The position numbers and the translations under genes were made by a program. Below the pieces are notes generated by a model. It did no database searches, was not told the origin of the DNA, and worked only from the letters and a program-made list of their open reading frames with translations. From Strigamia acuminata (Eukaryota; Arthropoda; Chilopoda; Geophilomorpha; Linotaeniidae), in assembly GCA_949358305.1 (NCBI GenBank), contig OX442315.1, positions 6,535,875 through 6,599,874 of the forward strand: DNA of 64,000 bases, in the 5' to 3' direction. Of this stretch, positions 30,002-39,600 are shown one piece after another (positions within the stretch are counted from its first letter, which is position 1; each line of letters opens with the position of its first letter).

Positions 30002-30312
30002 TTATTCCTTGCTTTTGCCAGTAACTATTTCTAGCCTTAAATTCGGAGTTTCCCCATTCATGCAGATTCCATTCAATTGCTGTCTGGAAAGAAAGAAAAA
30101 ATAATTAATAACCAAGAAATAAAACAATAATTAACACAAATTACCTGAATAAACCTGCAATTTCAAACATTATCTCTCGTCCTGTTTTCTGCCAGCGCCA
30201 CTCTCAAACAGGGTACAGCTCATTTTCCATCCAAACTGTATCCACGTCCCGTCTATTTCTTCCGGTTATACGCAATCCAACTAAAGTTCGCGGACCACTA
30301 TTTTCAATGATT
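30002..30312 (-). pseudogene. Two-exon coding remnant with in-frame TGA, unidentified
   Basis: Exon 30312-30145 reads IENSGPRTLVGLRITGRNRR...VDTVWMENELYPV, then TGA, then EWRWQKTGREIMFEIAGLFR. It splices (GTAATT...TTTCCAG) in phase to 30083-30002, which reads QQLNGICMNGETPNLRLEIV and stops. The same frame continues convincingly across the TGA, so I read it as a gene with a disabling stop, or two reading frames brought together. Unknown family. Confidence 0.35.
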
Positions 30313-30319
30313 CTTAAAG

Positions 30320-30790
30320 CGATAAAAATGAATTTTTGGGAAGGAAAATAAATTTTTGGGAGGGAAAATAAATTTTTGAGAAGGAAAATACAAAGAAAAA
30401 TGCATTTACGGGAGGGAAACATGCTTTTTGGGAAAGAAACATGCATTCTTGGGAAGAATAATGCATTTTTGGGAGAAAAAAAAAATGCATTTTTTGTGCT
30501 GTACCGGTATTCGAAGTTTTTTTGTATGTACCAGTATTCGAAGGTTTTTGGGTGTACCGGTATTCGAAGTTTTTTTTGCGTGTACCGGTATTCGAAGATT
30601 TGTGCTTGTACCGGTATTCGAAGTTTTTTTTGCGTGTACCGGTATTTGATGTTTTTGTATTCGAAGTTTTTTGTGTTTACCGCTTTTCGAAGTTTTTGTA
30701 TTCGAAATGTTTGTATTCGAAGTTTTTGATGTTTTTAAAGTGTTTGGTGTGTTTAAAAAATATGTTAGGTGTTTTTAAAGTTTTCTATGT
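30320..30790. repeat. Two minisatellites: GGGAAGGAAAATAAATTTTT and GTACCGGTATTCGAAG
   Basis: 30330-30480 has diverged copies of AATTTTTGGGAAGGAAAATA with GCATTTTTGGGA variants. 30500-30740 has about eight copies of TGTACCGGTATTCGAAGTTTTTTT, 28-32 bp. ACCGGT is self-complementary. Confidence 0.65.
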
Positions 30791-30930
30791 TTTTAAAATA
30801 AGCTTTTTTAAGGTTTTCATTCGCGCGCTCTTCTTTACCGGTTTCCAGACACAAATCGATATGCAAACGACTGGAATTTCACTAAAAAGAAAAAAAAAAT
30901 GAAATTAATTTATAATGCAATCTGAATACC

Positions 30931-32456
30931 GGGGATTCGTAATGAGTGCGGAATGAATGAGCGCGGAAAAAAAATTAATTTAAAAATTCAACAATTGGTT
31001 GCCTGAATTAACGCGGAATGAATGAGCGCGGAATTTCACAACCGACAATTGAATAAGCGCGGAATGTCGAAATCAAGACTGTCGTAGCGCGGAATTCAAA
31101 TTGCAAAAAATTGCAGCTGAATAAACGCGGGATTGAAATCAAGTCTGAAGAAGCGCGGAATTCAAATTGCAACTGAATAAACGCGGAATTGAAATCAAGA
31201 CTGAAGAAGCGCGGAATTCAAATTGCAACAAATTGCAACTGACATTGAATTGAATTGAAATTTTTAAATTGGAATAACTGAATAGCCACGGAATTTGAAG
31301 AAATTGAAACAGAACAGAAACCATCGTTTTGGGTTTTGTATACGGCCATTTTAGGTTGTTTTTTTGGTCATTTTTGGTTAGTTTTCGTTCAAGTCCGATC
31401 ATTTTCAGTCATTTTTGGGTTCAGTTATAAATTGGCGATGGAACCATTTTTTCATAGTTCGTAGCTTTGCGCCAACTTGGTTTTTTTCGTTTTCTTCAAA
31501 TTCAAGTGTATTTTTCATCGTTTTCTTCAAATTCAAGTGTATTTTTCATCGTTTTCTTCAAATTCAAGTGCATTTTTCATCGTTTTCTTCAAATTCAAGT
31601 GTATTTTTCATCGTTTTCTTCAAATTCAAGTGTTTTTCACCGTTTTGTTCCATTTCTTGCTTGATTTTCATCAATTTGTTCCATTACTAGGTTTGATTTT
31701 CATCAATTTGTTCCATTACTAGGTTTGATTTTCATCAATTTGTTCCATTACTAGGTTTGATTTTCATCAATTTGTTCCATTACTAGGTTTGATTTTCATC
31801 GTTTTTGTGCAATTAAAAATTGTTTTCATTGTATTTAATTCTACAAGAGGATGAAAATCAAACTAGAAATGAATCAAAATGATGAAAATCAAACTAGAAA
31901 TGGAACAAATTGATGAAAATCAAGCAAGAAATAAATGGAAGAGAACGATGAAAAACACTTAAACTTGAAGAAAACGATGAAAAACACTTAAATTTGAAGA
32001 AAACAATGAAAAACACTTAAATTTGAAGAAAACGATGAAAAACACTTAAATTTGAAGAAAATGATGAAAAACATACTTGAATCCGAAGAAAACGATGAAA
32101 AGGGTTAACACAGGAAACAGATTACCATTCCGCGCTAAGACAATTCAATAACTGCCTAAGCGCGGAATTATCTGCAGATTACCATTCCGCGCTTAGTCTG
32201 TTCTTGAATTGCCTGAGCGCGGAATTCTCACAGTACACCTTTCCGCGCTCAGGCAATTCAAGGACTGATTAAGTGCGGAATGGTGTGCTGTATAGAATTC
32301 CGCGCTTAGTCAGTTCTGGAATTGCCTGAGCGCGGAATTCTCATTACCACAACTGAACAGGCGCGGAATGATCAGCCGTGGACTGAATAAGCGCGTATGA
32401 ATTAGCGCGGAATTTTTTTCCACGCTCATTCTTTCCGCGCCAGGTATTGTAACCCC
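30931..32456. mobile_element. Foldback element FB2 (1526 bp), 8-bp duplication
   Basis: TGAATACC flanks both sides (30923-30930 and 32457-32464). Ends are GGGGATTCGTAATGAGTGCG and the complement of GGGGTTACAATACC...GCGCGG. Arms consist of repeated AAGCGCGGAATTCAAATTGC, then a 31-bp ATCGTTTTCTTCAAATTCAAGTG minisatellite (31490-31640), then a 32-bp TTTGTTCCATTACTAGGTTT repeat (31670-31800); inverted counterparts lie at 31850-32100 and the GCGCGG blocks at 32110-32440. The centre of symmetry is near 31845. No transposase frame. A 230-bp unpaired stretch, 31250-31480, shows no coding content. Confidence 0.8.
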
Positions 32457-32645
32457 TGAATACCATTAAATGCCACATTTTTAAAAAAGAAATTCTTAAT
32501 GACATATAACATAATAAATTTATTTTCAAATTTTAGTATTCAGTAAGCACATCTTAATTCATGTTTAATTTCAAAACCGAATTTACCTTCATTTTCTAAG
32601 AATTACTTACAAGTGTGACGATCAACAGACTCATCCAACCCCAAC

Positions 32646-33479
32646 GGGGTGGCGCTACTGTCGCGAAAAAATATATCGCGAAAATGGGAAACGCGATTTT
32701 CGCGATTACAAAATTAAGGACAAGTAATCGCGAATAATCAAATCGCGAAAAAAGAAATAGCGAAAATGGGAAAACGCGAGAAAATATATCGCAAAAATAG
32801 GAAAACGCGAAAAAAAGAAATCGCGAAAAAAGAAAACGCGAAAATGTGCATGGAATTCCCAAACATCACCGACGAACGGACGGGTGCGCGCCCGCGATCG
32901 GTCGGCATGTCCTTCCCGCACTAGTTCCCGCACCACCAGCGCTTCGACGGACCCGTCCCGACGTACACCGAGGCGTACTCCGGCTGCCCGGACCAATTCT
33001 TGCTCGTCGATCCGCTGCACAAGCCCGGGGGAGTCAAGTGCGTGCCTCGGTGCGCTCACGACGTCTGGATGGACATTTTGCCTCGTGCGTGTAGTGGGTC
33101 ATTTTGACGTTCACGTGGTATTTGGCGGCCGGCAAGAAATGGGGCCACGAAGCGATCGATTTGCTGAGTTCGTCAACTGCCAAAGTGCCAGTGGTCACGT
33201 CGGCGAGCCGTGACGCGGGATCACGTCTCGTCTCGGATACGGAATTTACCAAATTTTTTAGCAATTTCTAATTCGCGATTTAATTGCACACGCAATTAAA
33301 TCGCGAATCGCGGTACACAAATTTGCGGTAGCCCATATTCGCGACACTTGGTCCAACGGAATAACAGATTCGCGTTTTATGGATTCGCGATTGTTTTTTT
33401 CGCGATTTCTAGATTCGCGATATATTTTTCGCGATTTCTGGATTCGCGATTTATTTTTTCGCGACTGTAAATGCGCCCC
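32646..33479. mobile_element. Foldback element FB3 (834 bp) carrying frizzled pieces
   Basis: ACCCCAAC flanks both sides (32638-32645, 33480-33487). Ends are GGGGTGGCGCTACTGTCGCG and, inverted, GGGGCGCATTTACAGTCGCG. Arms are runs of TCGCGAAAA-type repeats (left to about 32843, right from about 33245). The middle 400 bp is GC-rich and encodes parts of a frizzled receptor. GGGG ends plus an 8-bp duplication are shared with FB2. Confidence 0.85.
32844..33240 (+). pseudogene. Captured, rearranged frizzled receptor fragments
   Basis: Piece 1 (32844-33090) reads MCMEFPNITDERTGARPR and, past an in-frame TAG at about 32922, CPDQFLLVDPLHKPGGVKC and VPRCAHDVWM. This matches the end of the cysteine-rich domain and the linker before TM1 of Frizzled (CME-PN...GC...C--C---V). 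Piece 2 (33095-33157) reads [21 protein letters not shown], the hallmark TM4 sequence of Frizzled proteins (WVIL-LTWFLAAG-KWGHEAI). TM1-TM3 are missing between them and everything after TM4 is lost. It cannot make a receptor. The juxtaposition may reflect internal deletion during or after capture. Confidence 0.82.
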
Positions 33480-33487
33480 ACCCCAAC

Positions 33488-33672
33488 CCGCCTTTTGTTC
33501 GAATTCAGCCATTTGACCATTTGCAATCAGGATTTGTGGTCGCATGGTTTTCGTTTGTCCTACAAACTCTTCATCTTACCGAGTTTTATCTGGAACTACA
33601 ATATTTATAGTCATTCTTCCAAACTAAACAATTATTTAGCCACGGTATAGAAAACCTTTAAATTAATCGCTA
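33488..33672. other. Spacer, nothing identified
   Basis: Short stretch between FB3 and a MITE. I see no coding frame or signal. Confidence 0.4.
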
Positions 33673-33859
33673 CAGTGTAAGCTCCGTAGACCGGACATAG
33701 GACGGGTCCAAGAAAGTTGTCCGGACTAAAAGGCTGTCCGGATGGGAGAGGGGATTTACTATTGCTGGGTATATGTTGGGACCAAATCAGGACCTCCAAA
33801 CTGTCCGGTCCACACAGCTGTCCGGACGGTGCTATGTCCGGTTTACAGAGCTTACACTG
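33673..33859. mobile_element. MITE with TA duplication (187 bp)
   Basis: Ends CAGTGTAAGCTCCGTAGACC and the complement of CAGTGTAAGCTCTGTAAACC, flanked by TA on both sides (33671-33672, 33860-33861). The interior repeats the motif GTCCGGAC/CTGTCCGG. CAGTG ends with TA are typical of the Tc1/mariner/pogo group. Confidence 0.8.
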
Positions 33860-33861
33860 TA

Positions 33862-34455
33862 CTTTACTTTATTATCTGTTCCCCGAAACTGACTTCGCCT
33901 TTTCCAAATAACTAATTGCGATCGAGGCTTATTGTCGAGCGTCGTCTGCTAATTACTCACTTTTTACAAGTGCATTCCTTTTTTAAAAAAATTAAATTAA
34001 ATTAAATAATTTTGCACAAAATTATAATTTTGGTCATTTGTCCAGTTCTAAAATTAGCTACCAATTACCAATGTTGCTGCTGTTGTCCATCTTCTTTCGG
34101 AACCAAGGTTTATAGCTTCATTGATCCATGATGTAGCTTCATTCCATTAGCATGCTGTCTGCAAAGAGAAAAAAATAAAACTAATCAACAAAAACTTTAT
34201 TAATGATAAAAATATTTGACAAAAATAGTGACTAGCACTGAAAAAGTTTTCATACTCCAATCAACTATTTCAATTTAATATTAAACAATTCTGCACTTTT
34301 TCGAATCAAGTATGGCTGTGCAGGATTCACCACAAAACAAGGAGCATCTCAAATCATTACATTAATTCGTTGCAAATAGTTTTACTTTTATAAATTTGTG
34401 CAATCAAAACTTTTATTTATAATAAGTGAATTGATGTTTATTCCCAGACTTGCAA
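33862..34455. other. AT-rich stretch, nothing identified
   Basis: Contains GTGCAGGATTCACCAC and poly-A/T runs. No frame above noise and no clear repeats. Confidence 0.35.
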
Positions 34456-35432
34456 TAGTGAAATTACTTGTGATGATTGTGAATGTCAAAATTAATAAAA
34501 GCATTGTAAAACAGAAACTCGATGAGTTGAATCAGTCCACTACTGAACGAATCAGTTTGATTTTACAGTAAAAAAAAAAATTAAGAGTTATTGCTAAAAT
34601 TTAAAAACTGTGATAATACGTTACTGTTTTGAGATTTTTGAAAAAAAGTATTTTGTTTTGTCCACTTTTTTATGCAGGAAACATTTATACTGGCATAAAT
34701 TGACATACTTGTAAATAGCTGTAGATGCAGTAAATATCTTGAATATTTTAGCAGGGTTTAGCAAATACGTGGTTTTCTAGCTACAGGCTGCACAGAAATG
34801 AGAACAATTTTTAAACTTTTTTATTATCTAGAAAACCACATATTTTCAAAACCCTTCTAAAACATTAAAGATTACTGAACCTAGAACTGTTTAAAAGCGC
34901 GTCAACTTATGCAGTAGCAATGTTTATTGCATAAAAAACGAGCAATAAATAAAAGACACTTTTTAAAAATAGATTATGCTCATATTAAAATATGAGCACA
35001 ATGTATACGTAATCTTGCTGTACTGGATATATACGAACCAAACTCCTAAAATCTTAACACAATAACGTTTTTAAAAATTTTTAATTTATGTGTATATATT
35101 TTAATACTTTTACTGTAAAATCAAACTGATTCATTAGGCCAGGGGTCGGCAAGTAATTTTAAGTGGGGTCCGGAAAAATTGAAAAATTTTATCAAGGTCC
35201 AGAAAAAGACAACAAAATAAAACACAAAAAACACAAAAAAAACCAAAAAAACACCAAAAAAACCAAAAAAATATATAATAAAAAATATCTGGCGGTCCAA
35301 GTTTCGACCTTCCGCGGTCCGCCAGTTGCCGACCGCTGCATTAGGCAGTGGATTGATTCAACTCACTGAGTTTCTGTTTTACAAAGCTTTTATTATTTTT
35401 GACATTCACCGTCATCACAAGGAATTTCAAGT
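34456..35432. mobile_element. Inverted-repeat element of about 0.98 kb
   Basis: Left arm from about 34459 (TGAAATTACTTGTGATGATT, GTAAAACAGAAACTCGATGA, GTTGAATCAGTCCACT) matches the complement of the right arm ending about 35432. The right arm is itself interrupted by a hAT-type MITE at 35140-35338. Outer limits are approximate because I could not fix a target duplication. Confidence 0.65.
35140..35338. mobile_element. hAT-type MITE nested in an inverted-repeat arm (199 bp)
   Basis: CATTAGGC is repeated exactly on both sides (35132-35139, 35339-35346). Ends are CAGGGGTCGGCAAG and the complement of CAGCGGTCGGCAAC, the usual hAT form, with an 8-bp duplication. The interior is A-rich (CACAAAAAAAACC). 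Confidence 0.88.
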
Positions 35433-36430
35433 GTGTGGGAGCGGGAATAAGAATTTAGCCTAAAAATAGAAAATCGAGAATTACTGTAGATGTTTTTTAA
35501 CTCTATCCTTTTGTTTGATATACACTTCCAGGTAGCTAATTGGTTTCCATACGGTGTTTTTTTTTGTTCCATTTGCCTTGGTTCACATATTAACAACTTT
35601 TCCCTGGCGTAAATTAATTCCTAATGTAATATTTTCGTTATATCTAGAATGCAATGTGAATGCGGTAGCCACGACGTGTCCAAAATTTTTTATCTTCATT
35701 ATTTCTAATGATTATAGCATTAAGCCAGATAGGTGAAATAAATGTCTTTTTAAATTTTAATATGTTATTTTAATATTTAATTTGAGACGGAATGTTTGGC
35801 AAATGCATTTGCACTTTAGGCCTAACTGCCGTGTTTGAATTCAGCGAGTTTTCACATCACTTTCATTAAACATTGAAAATACCGCGATTCATTAAAACAT
35901 ACCCTAAAATATACGTACCAACATGTATATTGACCATCAGGAATCTTCATTACCTAATAATTGCCTAATAAATGTGGATGGCCGAGGATGAAAATGCTGC
36001 AATAGCGACGAGATGTGTTTTCAGCCTGGTCTGCTTGCTTGTAAAAAACAAAAATAAAAATACCAGAATTCATTAAATTATTGTAAAATAAACAATTTTG
36101 GAACATTTATAGTATAGTTTAAAATAAACAAACTGAATTTCCTACCATGGCCCAAGATTCCTTTTGAAAAATACCGACCATTGATTTCTGCAACTGTCGG
36201 CGTCACACATCGTTACCCGACGTCAGACATCACCCTCCTCTTCTTTCCAGTTCCCACAATGCAATCTGATTCTTAGTTCTCATAGCTGTGATTGGCTTAG
36301 AACCGAGTCATTTAATGCGCATGTGTGATGAAGATGTTTAAATTGATATTTAGCTTGATACTTAGCTTGATGTTTAGTTTGATATTTATGGAATGATAAA
36401 CCCCAACTCCCATTTGGTCTATAACTGCGG
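35433..36430. other. Intergenic region upstream of NRBF2
   Basis: No gene supported. 36230-36310 is an inverted partial copy of the dispersed unit seen at 18830 (GCCAATCACAG, GCATTGTGGGAA on the minus strand). A short frame at 35554-35736 has no recognisable domain. Confidence 0.45.
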
Positions 36431-36471
36431 GATTTGTAATTCAAAAGGAAGGACGTGGAATTTGAGATGGA

Positions 36472-38167
36472 ATCGGCGTTGGCGTTAAATCGCGTTAAAT
36501 GCTGTATGAGTTTAATAGTTTATCGTTAAAATTTATGGTTTTATTATTTTTTTTATGTGAAACTTTTAGGAAAATTTCCTATTCGCAACATTACCGATGT
36601 AGGAAAGTGAGGAATTACTCGCGGTTGGATATACTTGATGAAGCTATTTTTCACCACCAGACGGCGATTGGTAATGGTTAAAGTTTTAAAAGTAAAAAGA
36701 TAAAATATTTAAAAGGTGTTTTTATTGTTTTGTAGAGTTGTTTAAGGATGTTATGCAGGTGACGAAATTTGATAAGGCGTTGAAATCGATTCGATTGCAA
36801 CGTGATTATCACGTGCGACAAGATGTCGTCATAATGTGAATCAGCTTGCCATTGCAAGGTGGTTTCTTCCTGCTGTTAACTTGTACTGGCATGTTTTGGC
36901 ATGTTTATGTTCTGTTAATGAAAAATAATTGATTGACTGCTGAAAGAGAAGTTCGGATTTTTTTTTTGGGAAAGAAAGTGAATTTCTTTTGGGCTGTTAT
37001 GGATTTGTTCCGGTAAAAATTGAATTTTTTTAAAATCAAAATTTGATTTGTTGGTCAAAATTGATATTTTATTTTGAAAAAAATGTGAAAAACTATTTAT
37101 GCACACAAAATTGGATTTTTTTTGTAAAAATTTAATCGCTGAAGTGGAAATTTTTAATGCTTTTGATACAAAATTGGATTTTTTGTGTTAAATTTTAATG
37201 TTTTTGATGCAAAATTGGATTTTTTGTGTTAAATTTTAATGTTTTTGATGCAAAATTGGATTTTTTGTGTTAAATTTTAATGTTTTTAATGCAAAATTGG
37301 ATTTTTTGTGTTAAATTTTAATGTTTTTGATGCAAAATTGTAATTTTTTGTGTTAAATTTTAATGTTTTTGATGCAAAATTGGATTTTTTGGGTTAAATT
37401 TTAATGTTTTTGATGCAAAATTGGATTTTTCGTTAAAAATTTGGTTTTCTCGTTACAAATTTGATTTTTTCGTTAAAAAAATTGATTTATTTGGGTCCAA
37501 AAATTATTTTTTTTATAAAATATAAAAAAATTTTTAAAGGGTAACCATTTCCTACCTTTCTCACTGACCCCAACCTCAACAACTTGCACCAACATCAAAC
37601 TTAATCACAAATTCAATCTTCCTTACCAGAATCAAGCACCAAAAACCCGAAGAACGAACCCACAAAGCTCGAGGGAATTCTCAACAGACCACATCAGCCT
37701 CACCCGAACCTTCAAACGCAGACTTGCAACACGCAATTTACAGAACATTAGAGGAATCCGACTCCGTCCTCGCATTTCTAATCCAAACCAAAACCATTCC
37801 GCAACCGAAAACCCCACAAATCTCGAAAGAACGACCAACGAACGACGAAAAACACATCCATTGCAGCCGCAAAATGCCGAAAGACGACAAAACACTAATG
37901 GAGGAATTGCTAACGAACAACGAAGACCTCAAACGCATGGTCCGGCAACTCGTGGGCGAGTTGGATAAGTGCAACGAAGAAAAACAACACTTGCAGGAGT
38001 TGTTGGCCAACATGCGCAACAACATGTCTTCGTCCGACACCGATGAAACGGCGCTTTTGCTGGTTTCTGCCGATTCTTCTGACCTCACTCCCGTGAACTT
38101 GCCCCCTCTTGTGCCCTTGGAGATGCCCAATTTTGATTTTGGCTTGCTGGAGCCGAAAAATGAGTGA
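36472..38167 (+). CDS. NRBF2: NRBF2 (Atg38-like) autophagy protein gene, four exons
   Basis: Exons: a short first exon from ATG near 36472 (MESALA..., donor uncertain), 36570-36670, 36736-36835 and 37630-38167. Exons 2-4 join in frame through GT-AG sites. Exons 2-3 give an MIT-type helix bundle, SQHYRCRKVRNYSRL...ILDEAIFHHQTAIELF...SIRLQRDYHVRQ, matching the MIT domain of animal NRBF2 (YEEAI...LELQRDSHMKQ). Exon 4 gives a Ser/Pro-rich stretch, then PKDDKTLMEELLTNNEDLKR and a coiled coil (human PKDDKTIIEE), and a C-terminal VNLPPLVPLEMPNFDF resembling the human NLPPLDFP segment. NRBF2 is a regulatory subunit of the ATG14-containing class III PI3-kinase complex in autophagy. AATAAA lies about 20 nt after the stop. 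Intron 3 (794 nt) holds a minisatellite. It appears functional. Confidence 0.83.
36915..37500. repeat. Intronic 41-bp minisatellite in NRBF2
   Basis: About seven copies of GATGCAAAATTGGATTTTTT plus GTGTTAAATTTTAATGTTTTT at 37130-37440, with diverged flanking copies. It lies wholly inside intron 3 (36836-37629). Confidence 0.85.
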
Positions 38168-38309
38168 TTTTAATTAAAATGCCAATAAAGTTTGATGTTT
38201 ATGAAAAAATAACCAAACATTTGTGCTTTTTATCGTTTAGTGCCAATGAAACGAAAACTATGGATTCTCTACCATTTGACCACCATGACCACCATGACAG
38301 TCCATTTTT

Positions 38310-38432
38310 ATTTCTTTTTGGTTAAAAAATTGATTTTTTTGGTTAAAAAATTGATTTTTTGGTTAAAAAATTGATTTTTTGGTTAAAAAATTGATTTTTT
38401 GGTTAAAAAATTGATTTTTTGGTTAAAAAAAT
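38310..38432. repeat. 20-bp tandem repeat downstream of NRBF2
   Basis: Five to six copies of GGTTAAAAAATTGATTTTTT. The Gypsy 5' LTR begins directly after it at 38433. Confidence 0.85.
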
Positions 38433-39422
38433 TGTCACGGTCCGGTGTTCACGCGTACGAGTAGTACGCATTGTTTCCCCCGTGTTGTGTTTCTAATAAA
38501 CCCTAATTGTGTTCCTACCTTGTATTGTTTTCATTCTGTCTTATGTTTAGCCGAATTCTCCTCATTTTCCCTCATTTCTTCCTTTCTTATCTCTTACTCA
38601 CTCCTAACTCTCTTCTCTTTCTCTCACTTCTCTCTTATCTTTTCCTAGTTTTTCTATTTCTGTTTATTGTTTCGATGCAAACTCATTTGCATTTCTATTC
38701 TGGTCAGTACGCGTCGACGTTAGTCATACACTTAGTATGCACCGACTGTACTGATTGGCTCTTGACTCTTCCGTGATTGGTTGAGCTTGGATGAGTCCAA
38801 GTTTACCTTTCACCCTATTTTTTCCCTTTTTTCCTCAGTTAAGCTCTGTATCCCGAACGCGTAGGTGCTCTTTGGAGCCAGTGCTCATGGCAGAGTCTTA
38901 GCTCACTTTACAAAGCTCACTCGCTGCTTTGTTTTCACCTAGTAGTTCTGAGACATGACTCTAGGTTTTCATCTCATTATTAACAGTGTTAGCTCACACT
39001 TTTATCCACTTGAACCTGTTGTTTTTTCCGCTCCCTTTCGTATTGTTTTAAGCGCCAGTTACGCACGCGTTAGCACGCATTTCACGCTTCACTTCGACAG
39101 CGAGGCGGACGCTTGTGAGTCGGGACGTTACGTGTTTCGTTTAACTTCGTGTGATCTTGTGATCTGCACGATACGTTGCGGGACGCGCGTTGGGTCTTGA
39201 CTCTGGTGACCGCTAAGCAAATTCTGTCCCCCTATTTTAGTAGCTCGGAATACCCGGCCAAAATAAATATTCGTGTAAAGATCGGGATCTGGAGTGTGTG
39301 CTACCGACATAAGGCGTGCACTCACGGCTGGGCAGGTCTCGAGGACCAGGCTCCCAAGATTTTCTGTATCGCGGCGTCTTTCAAACGCGTCCCAAACCGC
39401 TTGGGAAACGCGATTCATTACA
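38433..39422 (+). repeat. Gypsy 5' LTR, 990 bp
   Basis: Runs from TGTCACGG to ...CGATTCATTACA. The right end is set by the adjacent primer site, the left end by matching the 3' LTR start at 50440. Confidence 0.8.
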
Positions 39423-39424
39423 CG

Positions 39425-39442
39425 TGGTGCCGAAACCCGGGA
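39425..39442 (+). promoter_or_regulatory. Gypsy primer-binding site, tRNA-Phe type
   Basis: TGGTGCCGAAACCCGGGA, the same 18 bases as in the BEL/Pao element and complementary to the tRNA-Phe 3' end with CCA. Confidence 0.8.
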
Positions 39443-39600
39443 ATATTCCGAGTTTTTCTAATTGCTGCCCATATAAACTGCTTTTGCGGTGGGTGCGGCA
39501 ATTATCTTTGGAAAAACTAAGGTTTAAGTGGCGTTGTTATTCGCTACTTTTTAAGCAGTAAGATCATCCATTCGAGTCACTGCTATAGTTTCTGTCTGTC

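Noticed and set aside
30145-30312. Selenocysteine TGA in the unidentified exon
   Set aside because: No SECIS-like element was recognised, and a stop mutation in a decaying gene is simpler.
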